Part shown: in pieces, positions 1-6,694 of the stretch | Layout: each line of letters begins with the position of its first letter | Numbering within the stretch: the stretch's first letter is position 1 | Source of the DNA: an uncultured Selenomonadaceae bacterium | Lineage (GTDB): Bacteria; Bacillota; Negativicutes; Selenomonadales; Selenomonadaceae | Assembly (NCBI GenBank): GCA_905235425.1 | Contig: CAJOKY010000100.1 | Location: forward strand, 1-7,970 | Direction: 5' to 3' | DNA length: 7,970 nucleotides | The notes under the pieces: generated by a model | Seen by the model: only the letters and a program-made list of their open reading frames with translations | What the model was told of the DNA's origin: nothing | Databases searched by the model: none | Made by a program: the position numbers and the translations under genes

Positions 1-1392
1 AACACATTGGCAATGCGCAGTCGAATCAGCCGCTTTGAATCCTTGCACGCGCGTACGCTAATGGAAATCGCCGATTTATGCGAAAAACTGAATCAATTTG
101 AAGACTCCTTCCAATACAGAGCCTATCTTGCCAATTATTACGGCACTTTGTATGATATTCATCGGCAGTATGGGCTTAGCACTCCGCCGGTAGCAGTTGA
201 CAAAAATCAAGCTGAAAAGGTGATTCGAACTGATTGGAGTGGTGCAAATTATTCTTCGCGAATATGGAAAAACGGCGAAAAGTTAGGACGCGAAATAAAG
301 CAGGTAATGCTTACGGCGGTACATCGCGGCACGTCGATACAAAAACTTTCCAAAGACTTGTCACGGCGAATGGAAGTCGGCTATAATAATGCAGAGCGTC
401 TTGTTCGTACAGAGCTGAATTACATCCAAAACCGCGCGGCGCTGGATTCTATTGCAAGTTCAGGACTGGAATATTATCAGTTTATAGCGGCATTAGACCA
501 CCGCACGTGTCCGCGTTGCGGCGGCTTAGACGGTCAGATTTTTGCATTAGAAGAAGCAATGCAGGGTGAAAACTATCCTCCCCTGCATCCGCGTTGTCGC
601 TGTACAGTAAGTGCCGCACTCGGTGAAGACCTACCGATAAAACGCGGCAAGCGTATTGCCGAACGCCGAGAAAAGCTGGACGGCTATGTCACGTATAAAG
701 ATTGGCTCGGCAGGTATATTGAAAAAACAAGCGACGTTGTCAATGGCGAAAGTGCTGGTCGGAGTATCAATTTTACCAGACGGCAACTTGAAATAAGAAT
801 TGCCGAAGAAAAGGCGTTTCGTGCAGAAACCGGCGCGGATTTTGGCTTTAAGAAATTCAGAGGTAATGCGGATTGGTCAAAAGAGCTTATGTTGGTAAAC
901 GACCCTTCCGTAGGATTGGAAAGGCAAATGAACTGTCAGCGTTGCGTAGTGGCATTCGAGGCGCGAATGCGCGGCTTTGACGTAATGGCGCGACCAAGTT
1001 GGGGTGCTAATGACACACTGAGAACTGCGGGTGAATGGTTAAAGGCATTTAAATATTCTGAAACTGACATAAAAAGAGCAAGCGGAAAAACAGTAGCTGA
1101 AATGATAAAATCAGTCGAAGAAATAATGAAGTCATTTGACGAAGGCTCTAGGGCGGTTATTTTTTTTCAATGGGATAAAACCAAGACTAATTTTGAAGAT
1201 GGACACGTTATAATAGCTGAATGCAGGGCAAATGGAGTTGTTAATTTTGGAGACCCTCAAGTTGGAACTCGTACTGCGAAAAACAAATTGAAACTGGCTT
1301 TATCAGGTACTATTGGCATATTGCGAGTAAATGATTTGGACTTTACCGACATTATCAAACGTTGCTGTATGAATAGGAGTGAAGTAGTATGA
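1..1392 (+). CDS. MuF polymorphic toxin: phage minor head protein with C-terminal papain-fold toxin (5' partial)
   Basis: A phage minor head protein (SPP1 gp7 / Mu gpF type) carries a toxin at its C terminus. The frame is open to the left edge, so the TTG at 7 is probably not the start. Counting from 7, the MuF core includes NAERLVRTELNYIQNR (about 128-143), CPRC (168-171) and HPRCRC (194-199), the usual cysteine-rich end of that domain. A linker follows (R0, to about 237). The tip, from about 290, has NCQRC (Cys310, codon 934), GHV (His400, codon 1204) and GDPQ (Asp416, codon 1252). This is the Cys-His-Asp layout of papain-fold toxins of the Tox-PL / glutamine-deamidase type. MuF toxins are known in temperate phages and are thought to travel with the particle. 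The target cannot be read from sequence. It is the only toxin here joined to an intact head protein, so it is the active copy. Confidence 0.88.
   Translation, partial: NTLAMRSRISRFESLHARTLMEIADLCEKLNQFEDSFQYRAYLANYYGTLYDIHRQYGLSTPPVAVDKNQAEKVIRTDWSGANYSSRIWKNGEKLGREIKQVMLTAVHRGTSIQKLSKDLSRRMEVGYNNAERLVRTELNYIQNRAALDSIASSGLEYYQFIAALDHRTCPRCGGLDGQIFALEEAMQGENYPPLHPRCRCTVSAALGEDLPIKRGKRIAERREKLDGYVTYKDWLGRYIEKTSDVVNGESAGRSINFTRRQLEIRIAEEKAFRAETGADFGFKKFRGNADWSKELMLVNDPSVGLERQMNCQRCVVAFEARMRGFDVMARPSWGANDTLRTAGEWLKAFKYSETDIKRASGKTVAEMIKSVEEIMKSFDEGSRAVIFFQWDKTKTNFEDGHVIIAECRANGVVNFGDPQVGTRTAKNKLKLALSGTIGILRVNDLDFTDIIKRCCMNRSEVV
592..717 (+). repeat. Linker repeat R0 (copy inside the MuF gene)
   Basis: This stretch runs from the last CRC motif of the MuF domain through the charged linker (ALGEDLP, KRGKRIAERREKL, YKDWLGRY). 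Versions of it precede every downstream toxin domain, so it is the reference copy for R1-R7. It carries the A-type tail (KLDG...YKDWLGRY). Confidence 0.9.
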
Positions 1393-1661
1393 TTAGTTTG
1401 AAAGAGGCGGTTAAAATTGCCGAGAAAATGTACGACAGCGAAGTTTCTGGTGTTAATGATTGTGGTGACAGGTGGACTTTCGGATTTAAAGCCGATATTG
1501 GGGCAATAGGTGGTGCGCACGTCGCTGTATTTAAAAAGGACGGAAAGGCAGAATATTTTTGCGTTTCTAGCTACATTGATGAAGGTATTTTTGATAACGT
1601 CAAACCTATAGATTTGACAGATGTAAGGGAGCCTGCAGATGATAGACAAGATTTACAATGA
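1389..1661 (+). CDS. Immunity protein for the MuF papain-fold toxin (Imm35/YrhB-like)
   Basis: This 90-residue cytoplasmic protein presumably neutralises the upstream papain-fold toxin. Its ATG overlaps the toxin stop (ATGA), with AGGAG at 1375-1379 giving a good ribosome binding site, so the two are translationally coupled. The N terminus MISLKEAVKIAEKMY matches the starts of the immunity genes at 3627 and 7502, which also follow papain-fold toxins. It also shares the W-x-F and AVFKKDGK strand pattern of Imm35/YrhB-like proteins; the family name is from memory. The last residues (about DDRQDLQ) overlap the start of a methyltransferase fragment, so the original C-terminal end may have been altered by a junction here. 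Confidence 0.72.
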   Translation: MISLKEAVKIAEKMYDSEVSGVNDCGDRWTFGFKADIGAIGGAHVAVFKKDGKAEYFCVSSYIDEGIFDNVKPIDLTDVREPADDRQDLQ

Positions 1662-1692
1662 AGACTGCTTAGAAGGTTTAACGCGGCACTAG
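1639..1692 (+). pseudogene. 5' scrap of a DNA methyltransferase gene
   Basis: An ATG at 1639 has AAGGGAG (1625-1631) seven bases upstream and encodes MIDKIYNEDCLEGL, then stops after three more residues. The IYNEDCLEGL pattern is the classic opening of phage and bacterial adenine/cytosine-N4 DNA methyltransferases, just before their catalytic DPPY region, which is absent. The homology breaks exactly where MuF-derived sequence (repeat R1) begins at about 1681. The likely reading is that an intact methyltransferase gene once followed the toxin/immunity pair and was cut by arrival of the array. With only 14 informative residues, this is a pattern call. Confidence 0.55.
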
Positions 1693-1817
1693 ACCATAGA
1701 ACTTGCCCGCTCTGCCGTTGTACGATAAAACGCAAGTCGCGTATATCTGAACGCCGAGAAAAAATCCCGGCAGAGATGAAGTATACCGATTGGAAGACGG
1801 TATACGTAGACAAGACG
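1683..1817 (+). repeat. Linker repeat R1 (long left end, internal deletion, B-type tail)
   Basis: In frame it reads AALDHRTCP-LCRCT-IKRKSRISERREK, then KIPAEMKYTDWKTVYVDKT. It begins further left in the MuF domain than the other copies (AALDHRTCP equals MuF 488-513). It lacks the MuF segment between the two cysteine motifs and also lacks VSAALGEDLP. The tail is the B type (IPAEMKYTDWK.VYVDKT), nearly identical in DNA to R4. Confidence 0.85.
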
Positions 1818-2757
1818 CGGACACTTGACGATTGGCACAAAGAAAACAGCACAGGAAGAAAAAGTTAGCCGTTTATATGCTGAAAATCATCTTCTTGCCG
1901 CGCAGGATAATAGGGAAAGCAACGCTGTTTTACAAAATGAAGCACGTAAGAAAAATAAGCAAGCGGTTAATGCCGAAAAAACATTAACGAAACTGCAAAT
2001 CGAATGTGGAAAAAATCGTATTATATTAAATGCGGGTTTAAGTCGAACGTTAAATGCAGAGACTATAACAGAGATAACAGAGAAGGTAAGACAAGTGCCG
2101 GAAAATCTTCGTATTCTTTGGAATTTGGCATCGCGCCAAATGAAGGTTTTGGATTCAGAATATAGTGACATTCCGTATTATGACATTGTCAAAAAAGGTA
2201 TCAAATTTAACATAATAGCCGATAAGTCCTCGACATTCCAAAAGTCGTATAGGACAATTTTTCACGAATTAGGGCATTTAATCGACCATTGGTTAGGCAA
2301 ACAAGTTTATTTTCACTCGCCATATTATAAAAATGGATTATTCGGCAATATGTTAAAAAAAGAAGCGGAAGATTATGTAAATGCTACACTTGTACGATTA
2401 AAACGTGAAGTGGTAGCAATGGGCAAATCGGCAAAAAGTTTGACGGAAGAGGACGCTTATAAGGCAATTTCTGATGAATTGAAACGAAACACAGCCCAAA
2501 ATCTCCGTGACATTTCTGACATTTGGCACGGTGCAACAAACAAAAAAGTAGAGGCAGGCTGGGGACACGAGAGAAAAGGTTATTGGACGGAAAATGGCGG
2601 CATAAATTTATCCAAAGAAGCGTTTGCACATATGTTTCAAGCTACTATTAACAACTGTGAATCACTAGAGCAAATCAAAAAATATTTCCCAGAATCATAT
2701 AAAATATTTGAGGAAATGATTGAAGACAGTATTGAAACTTTAATAAAGGCGGTATAA
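1683..2757 (+). pseudogene. Cassette C1: displaced zinc-metallopeptidase toxin, frameshifted
   Basis: A linker (R1) leads into a toxin domain. The linker frame runs to a TAG just after 1863, while the toxin frame is +1 and open to 2757. One extra A in the A5 run of gaagaaaaagtt (about 1857-1867) explains this: removing it gives a continuous protein through GRKVSRLYAENHLL. The toxin has a long basic, probably coiled-coil stretch, then FHELGHLIDH (HExxH, codons 2263-2277) and a downstream KEAFAHMF, whose Glu (codon 2617) is a plausible third zinc ligand. The C-terminal part resembles gluzincin-like toxin peptidases. There is no start codon with a ribosome site; the TTG at 1825 lies inside the linker. 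An immunity gene follows at 2760. The substrate is unknown. Confidence 0.75.
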
Positions 2758-2759
2758 TT

Positions 2760-2942
2760 ATGAATGGATTAAAGGAATTTTATGAACTTCAAGAGGCATA
2801 TAAAGAAAAATTTGGCGAGATGTTAGGCACAGAAGAAATGCCACTCAAAGATGTTGATAACATTCTTGAAATTTTACAACATTGTATAGACACGAACACG
2901 CCATATAAATACCCTGAACTTCCTGAAGGTTGTATCACTTAA
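2760..2942 (+). CDS. Small immunity-like protein paired with metallopeptidase toxin C1
   Basis: This is an acidic, probably helical 60-residue protein of no family I recognise. Its ATG lies two bases after the C1 toxin stop, with AAAGGCGG (2745-2752) as ribosome site, and it ends 13 bases before repeat R2. Position and size, together with the repeating toxin-then-small-gene layout of the array, are the basis for calling it the cognate immunity protein. It has no membrane segment or signal peptide, so a cytoplasmic site is likely. The gene is intact although its toxin partner is broken. Confidence 0.6.
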   Translation: MNGLKEFYELQEAYKEKFGEMLGTEEMPLKDVDNILEILQHCIDTNTPYKYPELPEGCIT

Positions 2943-2955
2943 ATAAGTCCTATTT

Positions 2956-3078
2956 TGTCGTTGTACAGTAACCGTCGCACTCGGCGAAGACCAGCCCGTA
3001 AAACGCGGTAAGCGAATATCTGAACGCCGAGAAAAGCTGGACGGCTCTGTCACATATAAAGATTGGCTCGGCAGGTAC
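2956..3078 (+). repeat. Linker repeat R2 (A-type)
   Basis: It encodes CRCTVTVALGEDQPVKRG, then KRISERREKL and SVTYKDWLGRY, in frame with the C2 toxin. It starts 13 bases after the stop of the preceding immunity gene. The DNA is close to R0, with the same KLDG / YKDWLGRY tail. Confidence 0.9.
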
Positions 3079-3627
3079 AATCTTCCGAGTACCGAAACGG
3101 TAGCGCCAAGTGGATTCAAGAGACAAGCACATTTTTCTACGTCGGATGAAAATATTTTGGCTACCAATCCAAACTATAATTTGGGATTAGCATTTCAAAT
3201 AAACTGCCAAAAATGCGTGCCGACATATGAAATGCGAATGCGCGGTTTTGATGTCATTGCACGCCCAACTTATGATATACATACAGATATTTTTGCATCA
3301 AAACATTGGAAAGAGGCATTTGAAAACGCTATAATTGAAGAAAATTTAGCAGGAACAGGCAAAGAAGATATTATAAATTTGATGTCAGAATGGGGAGACG
3401 GAGCTAGAGCTGAAGTGTACGTGAAGTGGGAAAGCGGGGGTTCACACGTGTTTGTTGCCGAAAATAGAAATGACTATATTCATTTTTTAGACCCACAAAT
3501 AGGCGAGCTTAATGTTGAATATTATTTTGAAAGTGTTAAAGAAGGTTTTACAAAGTTATTAAGAATGAATAATTTAGAAATAAATGATAAAACTATTAAG
3601 TGGTGTTGCAAGGAGGTAAAACGTTAA
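2956..3627 (+). CDS. Cassette C2: start-less but otherwise intact papain-fold toxin
   Basis: The frame is open from 2947 to 3627 and encodes linker R2, a short bridge (APSGFKRQAHFSTSDENIL) and a papain-fold toxin like that of the MuF gene. It has NCQKC (catalytic Cys codon 3205), HVFVAE (His codon 3445) and LDPQIG (Asp codon 3490), so the catalytic set is complete. There is no in-frame ATG before the catalytic Cys and no ribosome site upstream; the TTG at 3157 is inside the protein. It therefore looks like a silent donor that could only be expressed after joining a MuF gene. It ends in TAATG with its immunity gene. It is close in DNA to C6 (6907-7502). Confidence 0.8.
   Translation, partial: CRCTVTVALGEDQPVKRGKRISERREKLDGSVTYKDWLGRYNLPSTETVAPSGFKRQAHFSTSDENILATNPNYNLGLAFQINCQKCVPTYEMRMRGFDVIARPTYDIHTDIFASKHWKEAFENAIIEENLAGTGKEDIINLMSEWGDGARAEVYVKWESGGSHVFVAENRNDYIHFLDPQIGELNVEYYFESVKEGFTKLLRMNNLEINDKTIKWCCKEVKR
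3610..3617 (+). promoter_or_regulatory. Ribosome binding site for the C2 immunity gene
   Basis: AAGGAGGT, a near-perfect Shine-Dalgarno sequence, sits nine bases before ATG 3627. It sets the start there rather than at the in-frame GTG at 3600. It lies inside the last codons of the start-less toxin, so the immunity gene can be translated independently. Confidence 0.8.
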
Positions 3628-3905
3628 TGCTTACTCTCGGAGAAGCGATAAAAATAGTAGAAAGTAATCTCCCTAAAGGACAGACAGTTTCCCCGTCTTA
3701 TGGAGAAGTTCAGAATAAATATGTTTTAAGAGGACAATTTTCAGACGGTTGCATTCCACCTGGTGGAGGTCAATGGACAGTTCATAAAGAAACTGGCGAG
3801 TGCAAATTTGAATTTCTTGAACGCGAACCGCAGAATTTAAAACGTCGTTTTCCGATTTCCTTTTATCCGATAAAGGGGTACAAAAAAATAGAGCTGGCAG
3901 AATAG
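3627..3905 (+). CDS. Immunity protein for papain-fold toxin C2 (Imm35/YrhB-like)
   Basis: This 92-residue protein begins MLTLGEAIKIVES, like the immunity genes at 1389 and 7502. It carries the PPGGGQWTVHKETGEC strand-turn-strand pattern, a conserved Trp followed by a KETG turn, as in Imm35/YrhB-like proteins. It should bind and block the C2 papain-fold toxin. The ATG overlaps the toxin TAA by one base and has the strong site at 3610-3617. The C-terminal end (PIKGYKKIELAE) and the bases just past the stop are nearly identical to those of the gene at 7502, although the middle differs. That suggests the shared ends mark exchange boundaries. Confidence 0.75.
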   Translation: MLTLGEAIKIVESNLPKGQTVSPSYGEVQNKYVLRGQFSDGCIPPGGGQWTVHKETGECKFEFLEREPQNLKRRFPISFYPIKGYKKIELAE

Positions 3906-3929
3906 TGTCATTAACTTCCTCGTCATTCA

Positions 3930-4055
3930 CGTTGCCGCTGTACAGTAACCGCCGCGATCGGTGAAGACCAGCCAATAAAACGCAAGTCACGAATATCTGA
4001 ACGCCGTGAAAAGTTAGACGGCTCTGTAACATACAAAGATTGGCTTGGCAGGTAC
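3930..4055 (+). repeat. Linker repeat R3 (A-type)
   Basis: It encodes RCRCTVTAAIGEDQPIKR, KSRISERREKL and SVTYKDWLGRY, in frame with the C3 toxin. The preceding in-frame residues HS resemble HP of the MuF HPRCRC motif, so the left breakpoint lies just inside the MuF domain end. Confidence 0.88.
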
Positions 4056-4460
4056 GTTGAGAAAGATAAAGCAGCCAAATTCAATTTGCAACTATTCAGC
4101 AGTCAAAAACTGCCGGAAGGCACTTATAATCTTAACATTAGGCGGCAAGTACAAAATCGGCACATTGAAGGCACAAGAGAATATCAAGAATATCAGCGAC
4201 GTGTTTCCGAGAGGGGATTAAAGCCCGGTAAAATGCAACCTGACGTCGATATACAAGCTCTAGTTAATGAATTTCACGGGAAAGGCATCTATGACCCAAA
4301 TCCAATAGATAATAGTCCGCGTGAACAGGTAAATGTAGGCAGAGTAATTGGACAGTATTGGAACAATAGAGAGGATAAATTTATAGATACTACTTGGATA
4401 GAAATTGTATATTCAAAAAACGGCGTTCACGTTTATCCGATTCGCCCAATGGAGGATTAA
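3930..4460 (+). CDS. Cassette C3: start-less polymorphic toxin type 50 (Ntox50-like RNase)
   Basis: Linker R3, then a phage-like FNLQLFSSQ bridge, then a toxin domain of about 115 residues. Its motifs are RQVQNRHIEGTREY, DIQALVNEFHGKG, VGRVIGQYWN and IEIVYSKNGVHVYPIRP. These match my recollection of Ntox50 domains (Q..H..GT..Y at the start, I.YS..G.H..P at the end), predicted BECR-fold ribonucleases often found on phage head proteins. The likely target is RNA, with the His residues as candidate catalytic groups. The frame is open from 3915, but the first in-frame ATG (4233) is within the toxin and has no ribosome site, so the module looks silent. The TTG at 4086 is internal. An immunity gene follows at 4464. 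Confidence 0.78.
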   Translation, partial: RCRCTVTAAIGEDQPIKRKSRISERREKLDGSVTYKDWLGRYVEKDKAAKFNLQLFSSQKLPEGTYNLNIRRQVQNRHIEGTREYQEYQRRVSERGLKPGKMQPDVDIQALVNEFHGKGIYDPNPIDNSPREQVNVGRVIGQYWNNREDKFIDTTWIEIVYSKNGVHVYPIRPMED

Positions 4461-4463
4461 ACA

Positions 4464-4742
4464 ATGACTTCAGCAGAAAAGATGGATATTTTACTAGACC
4501 TTGACAAAAGAGATTCCAAAGTTAAGATAACCACGGTACATGGCGACGTTTATTACTGCAAATTAAATAATTTTGCCGAAGACGAAGAAGATTGGGCGTA
4601 TCATTTTATTTCTCCCGATTATCCGACGCACTATTTCATAATGGAATGTAATTTTATAGCAAACCTGGAAGAAATAAGCGAGGAAGAATGGCAGAAACAT
4701 TTAGACCAGGTGAGCAAGAAAAAAACAGGCAATTACTCCTGA
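4464..4742 (+). CDS. Immunity-like protein paired with the Ntox50-like toxin C3
   Basis: This acidic protein of 92 residues starts at ATG 4464, three bases after the C3 stop, with GGAGG at 4451-4455 as ribosome site. It reads as alternating strands (KITTVHGDVYYCKLNNF, HYFIMECNFIANL) and then an acidic helix (EEISEEEWQKHLDQ). An acidic protein is reasonable for masking a basic RNase. I do not recognise a named family. The last residues (SKKKTGNYS) lie over the start of a toxin remnant in another frame, so the C terminus may be a junction product. Confidence 0.62.
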   Translation: MTSAEKMDILLDLDKRDSKVKITTVHGDVYYCKLNNFAEDEEDWAYHFISPDYPTHYFIMECNFIANLEEISEEEWQKHLDQVSKKKTGNYS

Positions 4743-4845
4743 AGTTAGAATGAAACACTTTTCGGATTGCATTACAAACGGATTAAATGCACAGTTGCTG
4801 TCGCTTAATATTTGGCAAACAATAAAAGAAGAGTTAATTAAATGA
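4714..4845 (+). pseudogene. C-terminal remnant of a lost toxin module
   Basis: In the frame starting at 4714 the DNA is open to TGA 4843-4845, reading ARKKQAITPEVRMKH and then a helical tail ending IWQTIKEELIK. It ends ATGA-style on the next immunity-like gene (ATG 4842), just as other toxins here end on theirs. There is no linker repeat upstream. The remnant starts inside the 3' end of the C3 immunity gene, so most of the toxin was probably deleted. An alternative is a tiny free gene starting at ATG 4750 (31 codons), but no ribosome site is visible. Confidence 0.42.
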
Positions 4846-5024
4846 AGGATTTTAGCGAATCAAAACTGGCAAAATACGCCGATATAGAAAGCTTCAAATA
4901 TTTTATTTTTGATGAATATGGTGATTTAATCGGAGTAAAAGACGACGCACCGCCCGACATAAAAGAAGCGTACGAAGCGGATAAAAAAATAAGCGATGAA
5001 TGGGCGGCATTGGGCATAGATTAA
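4842..5024 (+). CDS. Orphan small immunity-like protein
   Basis: This very acidic protein of 60 residues contains KYFIFDEYGDLIGV, a strand-turn-strand motif, then a helical acidic tail (DIKEAYEADKKISDEWAALG). It starts in an ATGA overlap with the toxin remnant at 4714-4845, has only a weak purine-rich upstream region (AAAAGAAGAG), and stops 14 bases before repeat R4. I recognise no family. Its place just before a linker repeat is the same as every other immunity gene here, so it is probably the surviving half of a lost pair. It could protect against related phages that still carry the toxin. Confidence 0.58.
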   Translation: MKDFSESKLAKYADIESFKYFIFDEYGDLIGVKDDAPPDIKEAYEADKKISDEWAALGID

Positions 5025-5038
5025 AGCTATTTTAATCT

Positions 5039-5173
5039 TGTCGTTGTACAGTAACCACCGCGCTCGGTGAAGACCTGCCGGTAAAACGCGGCAAGCGTAT
5101 TGCCGAACGCCGCGAAAAAATCCCGGCAGAGATGAAGTATACCGATTGGAAATCGGTATACGTAGACAAGACG
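5039..5173 (+). repeat. Linker repeat R4 (B-type)
   Basis: It encodes CRCTVTTALGEDLPVKRG, KRIAERREK and IPAEMKYTDWKSVYVDKT. The first half is close to R0 and R2, while the tail matches R1 and R7, so it is a mosaic of the same backbone with the alternative tail. Confidence 0.88.
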
Positions 5174-5560
5174 CAAGAAATAAGTGATTGGTTTTCTAAT
5201 AAAAGTTTTAAAGATTTAGTGGATTATTTAGGTAAACTTGATAATGTTACTGTTCGTAAATAGTATATTTGGCACGATGAAAGAATACACGAAAAGATAG
5301 ACCAATCCTTGCCTATTGAAGAAAAAGCGCGACAAGCTTTTGAACTTAGAAACACCTATCGTACTCAAGCTAGGCAGTTAATGGCAGATGAAGAAATGCG
5401 GCGGAAACTTTAAAACGAACATCCCAATCCTAGTTGGGAAGAAAAAATCGCCGATAAAATGGCACGTAAAAACATCACACGCGAAGAAGCGATTGAAGAT
5501 ATTTATAAAACGGCTATGAAGTCAAACAAAAATGTCAATAAAAAATTAGGGATGGAGTGA
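5039..5560 (+). pseudogene. Cassette C4: unrecognised helical toxin with two in-frame stop codons
   Basis: Linker R4 continues in one frame to TGA 5558-5560, interrupted by TAG at 5261 and TAA at 5411. Reading through both gives a coherent, largely helical domain: YIWHDERIHEKIDQ, ARQAFELRNTYRTQARQLM, DEEMRRKL, then HPNPSWEEKIADKMARK, REEAIEDIYKTA and a terminal NVNKKLGME. The LRN..RTQAR.LM motif and the VNK..G end look like a conserved toxin family that I cannot name. Reading-frame quality continues after each stop, so these are probably recent point mutations rather than true ends. The stop overlaps the immunity start (GTGA). No start codon or ribosome site serves the module. This explains the gap between the genes at 4842 and 5557. 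Confidence 0.72.
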
Positions 5561-5856
5561 TTGACACGAAAAGGTACACTTATATCATTAGTTATGAACC
5601 CGACGCGGAATATTTCCAAGAAACCTGCAGGCGGATAAAAAACCTTACTGGTACTAAAGCCGAAGAATTGCTTAAAGATGTAGACGGTAGCTTATATCAA
5701 ACTTATCATTTCCCGTATGGAGACGTTGAGGTTTGTCTGGACTATTATTTTGATAATGAAGTACGTGTGGATGCTGATTTTGAATTAGAATGGTACTTAG
5801 GGTGGAATTGGTTTATAAAAAAAATCACTCGTGCAGAGGTGCCTAAAACAAATTAG
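5557..5856 (+). CDS. Immunity-like protein paired with toxin C4
   Basis: This 99-residue protein starts at GTG 5557 in a GTGA overlap with the C4 toxin stop; AGGGATGGAG just upstream is the likely ribosome site. It is strand-rich and aromatic (RYTYIISYEPDAEYF, YHFPYGDVEVCLDYYF, LEWYLGWNWFIKKI) with an acidic surface, soluble, without signal peptide. No family is recognised. Gene order and overlap suggest it is the antidote to C4. It is intact while the toxin carries two stop codons, which suggests it is still useful, perhaps against incoming phages with a working C4-type tip. Confidence 0.62.
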   Translation: MIDTKRYTYIISYEPDAEYFQETCRRIKNLTGTKAEELLKDVDGSLYQTYHFPYGDVEVCLDYYFDNEVRVDADFELEWYLGWNWFIKKITRAEVPKTN

Positions 5857-5859
5857 CAA

Positions 5860-5970
5860 AACCACGCCGCGCTCGGTGAAGATTTACCGATAAAACGCGG
5901 TAAGCGTATATCTGAACGCCGAGAAAAGCTAGAAGTCTCTATAACATATGCCGAGTGGAAATCAAGGTAC
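5860..5970 (+). repeat. Linker repeat R5 (left-truncated, intermediate tail)
   Basis: It begins four bases after the previous immunity stop and lacks the CRCTV part, reading HAALGEDLPIKRGKRISERR, then KLEVSITYAEWKSRYLE. The tail mixes A-type (KL..S.TY) and B-type (WKS.Y) features. Confidence 0.82.
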
Positions 5971-6694
5971 TTAGAATCAGCAGTAATTGCGCGAGAAGGT
6001 AAAATCGAAAGTCCAAGTGTGGCTAGGATAATTAATCCGATTACATATTCTTTTGGTCAAAACTCTCACTCTTCTACTAAGATTTACGGCGGTGTTAAAT
6101 GTACTGTAAGTTATTCTAAAGAAAAATTTTATAATAGTCTAATTGAACGAGACTTTATAGTGTATACTACTGACAAGGGTACTAAATTTTTCTTTCCGAA
6201 AGATTTAAATTTTGACCTTCAAACGATGTCGCCCCAAATGGCTATAAGTGTATGGAGTGATTTGCCGGAACCATTAATAAAATTGTCTCAAAACAAAATT
6301 GTTTTTCTGGATATATGCAATCCTGATGATAATTATTGGGGTAAGTTATACGAAAACTTTACGCAATCGTATGCAACTGGGGGACAAGAAATAATTTTTT
6401 GGCGTTACAGCGAAACACATCAAAAAAATTATGTTAAACATACATATTGCCACGAAATCGGACATTTTATAGATGACAAGGCGGGCGGATATTCTTCTGG
6501 GTTGGAATGGCTGACCGCGATGAAAAATGACAAAAAAAACATCAGGATCAGAGTAGGTTACGCCTTATGGCAAAAATTCTTCTTCAGAAGATTTTGCAGA
6601 TAGCGTTGCTGAGTATCCTACTAATCAAGGTATGTTTTTTGCCAGATTCCATGAAAGAGCTACGTTGTTAAAGGAGATTTTTAAAAATGTTTAA
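5860..6694 (+). pseudogene. Cassette C5: second zinc-metallopeptidase toxin, frameshifted
   Basis: Linker R5 runs in frame into a toxin domain with NYVKHTYCHEIGHFIDD (HExxH at 6451-6465). That frame ends at a TAG near 6601. The next frame, from about 6557, reads VTPYGKNSSSEDFADSVAEY and continues to TAA 6692, ending ERATLLKEIFKNV. EDFADSVAEY is the usual third-ligand helix of such peptidases, so one extra G in gtaggtt (about 6556-6557) splits the zinc site. Without it the protein reads ...RIRVVTPYGKNSSSEDF. The domain differs from C1 and has its own immunity gene. There is no start codon; the GTG at 6019 is inside the protein. The target is unknown. Confidence 0.78.

Noticed and set aside
5561..5595. 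TTGACA-like promoter at the start of the C4 immunity gene
   Set aside because: It falls within the coding start itself and has no well-spaced -10 element; probably chance in AT-rich DNA.
1825..6021. TTG/GTG starts at 1825, 3157, 4086 and 6019 as true toxin starts
   Set aside because: Each lies inside a continuous coding frame shared with the linker repeat or inside the conserved bridge, with no ribosome site in front.
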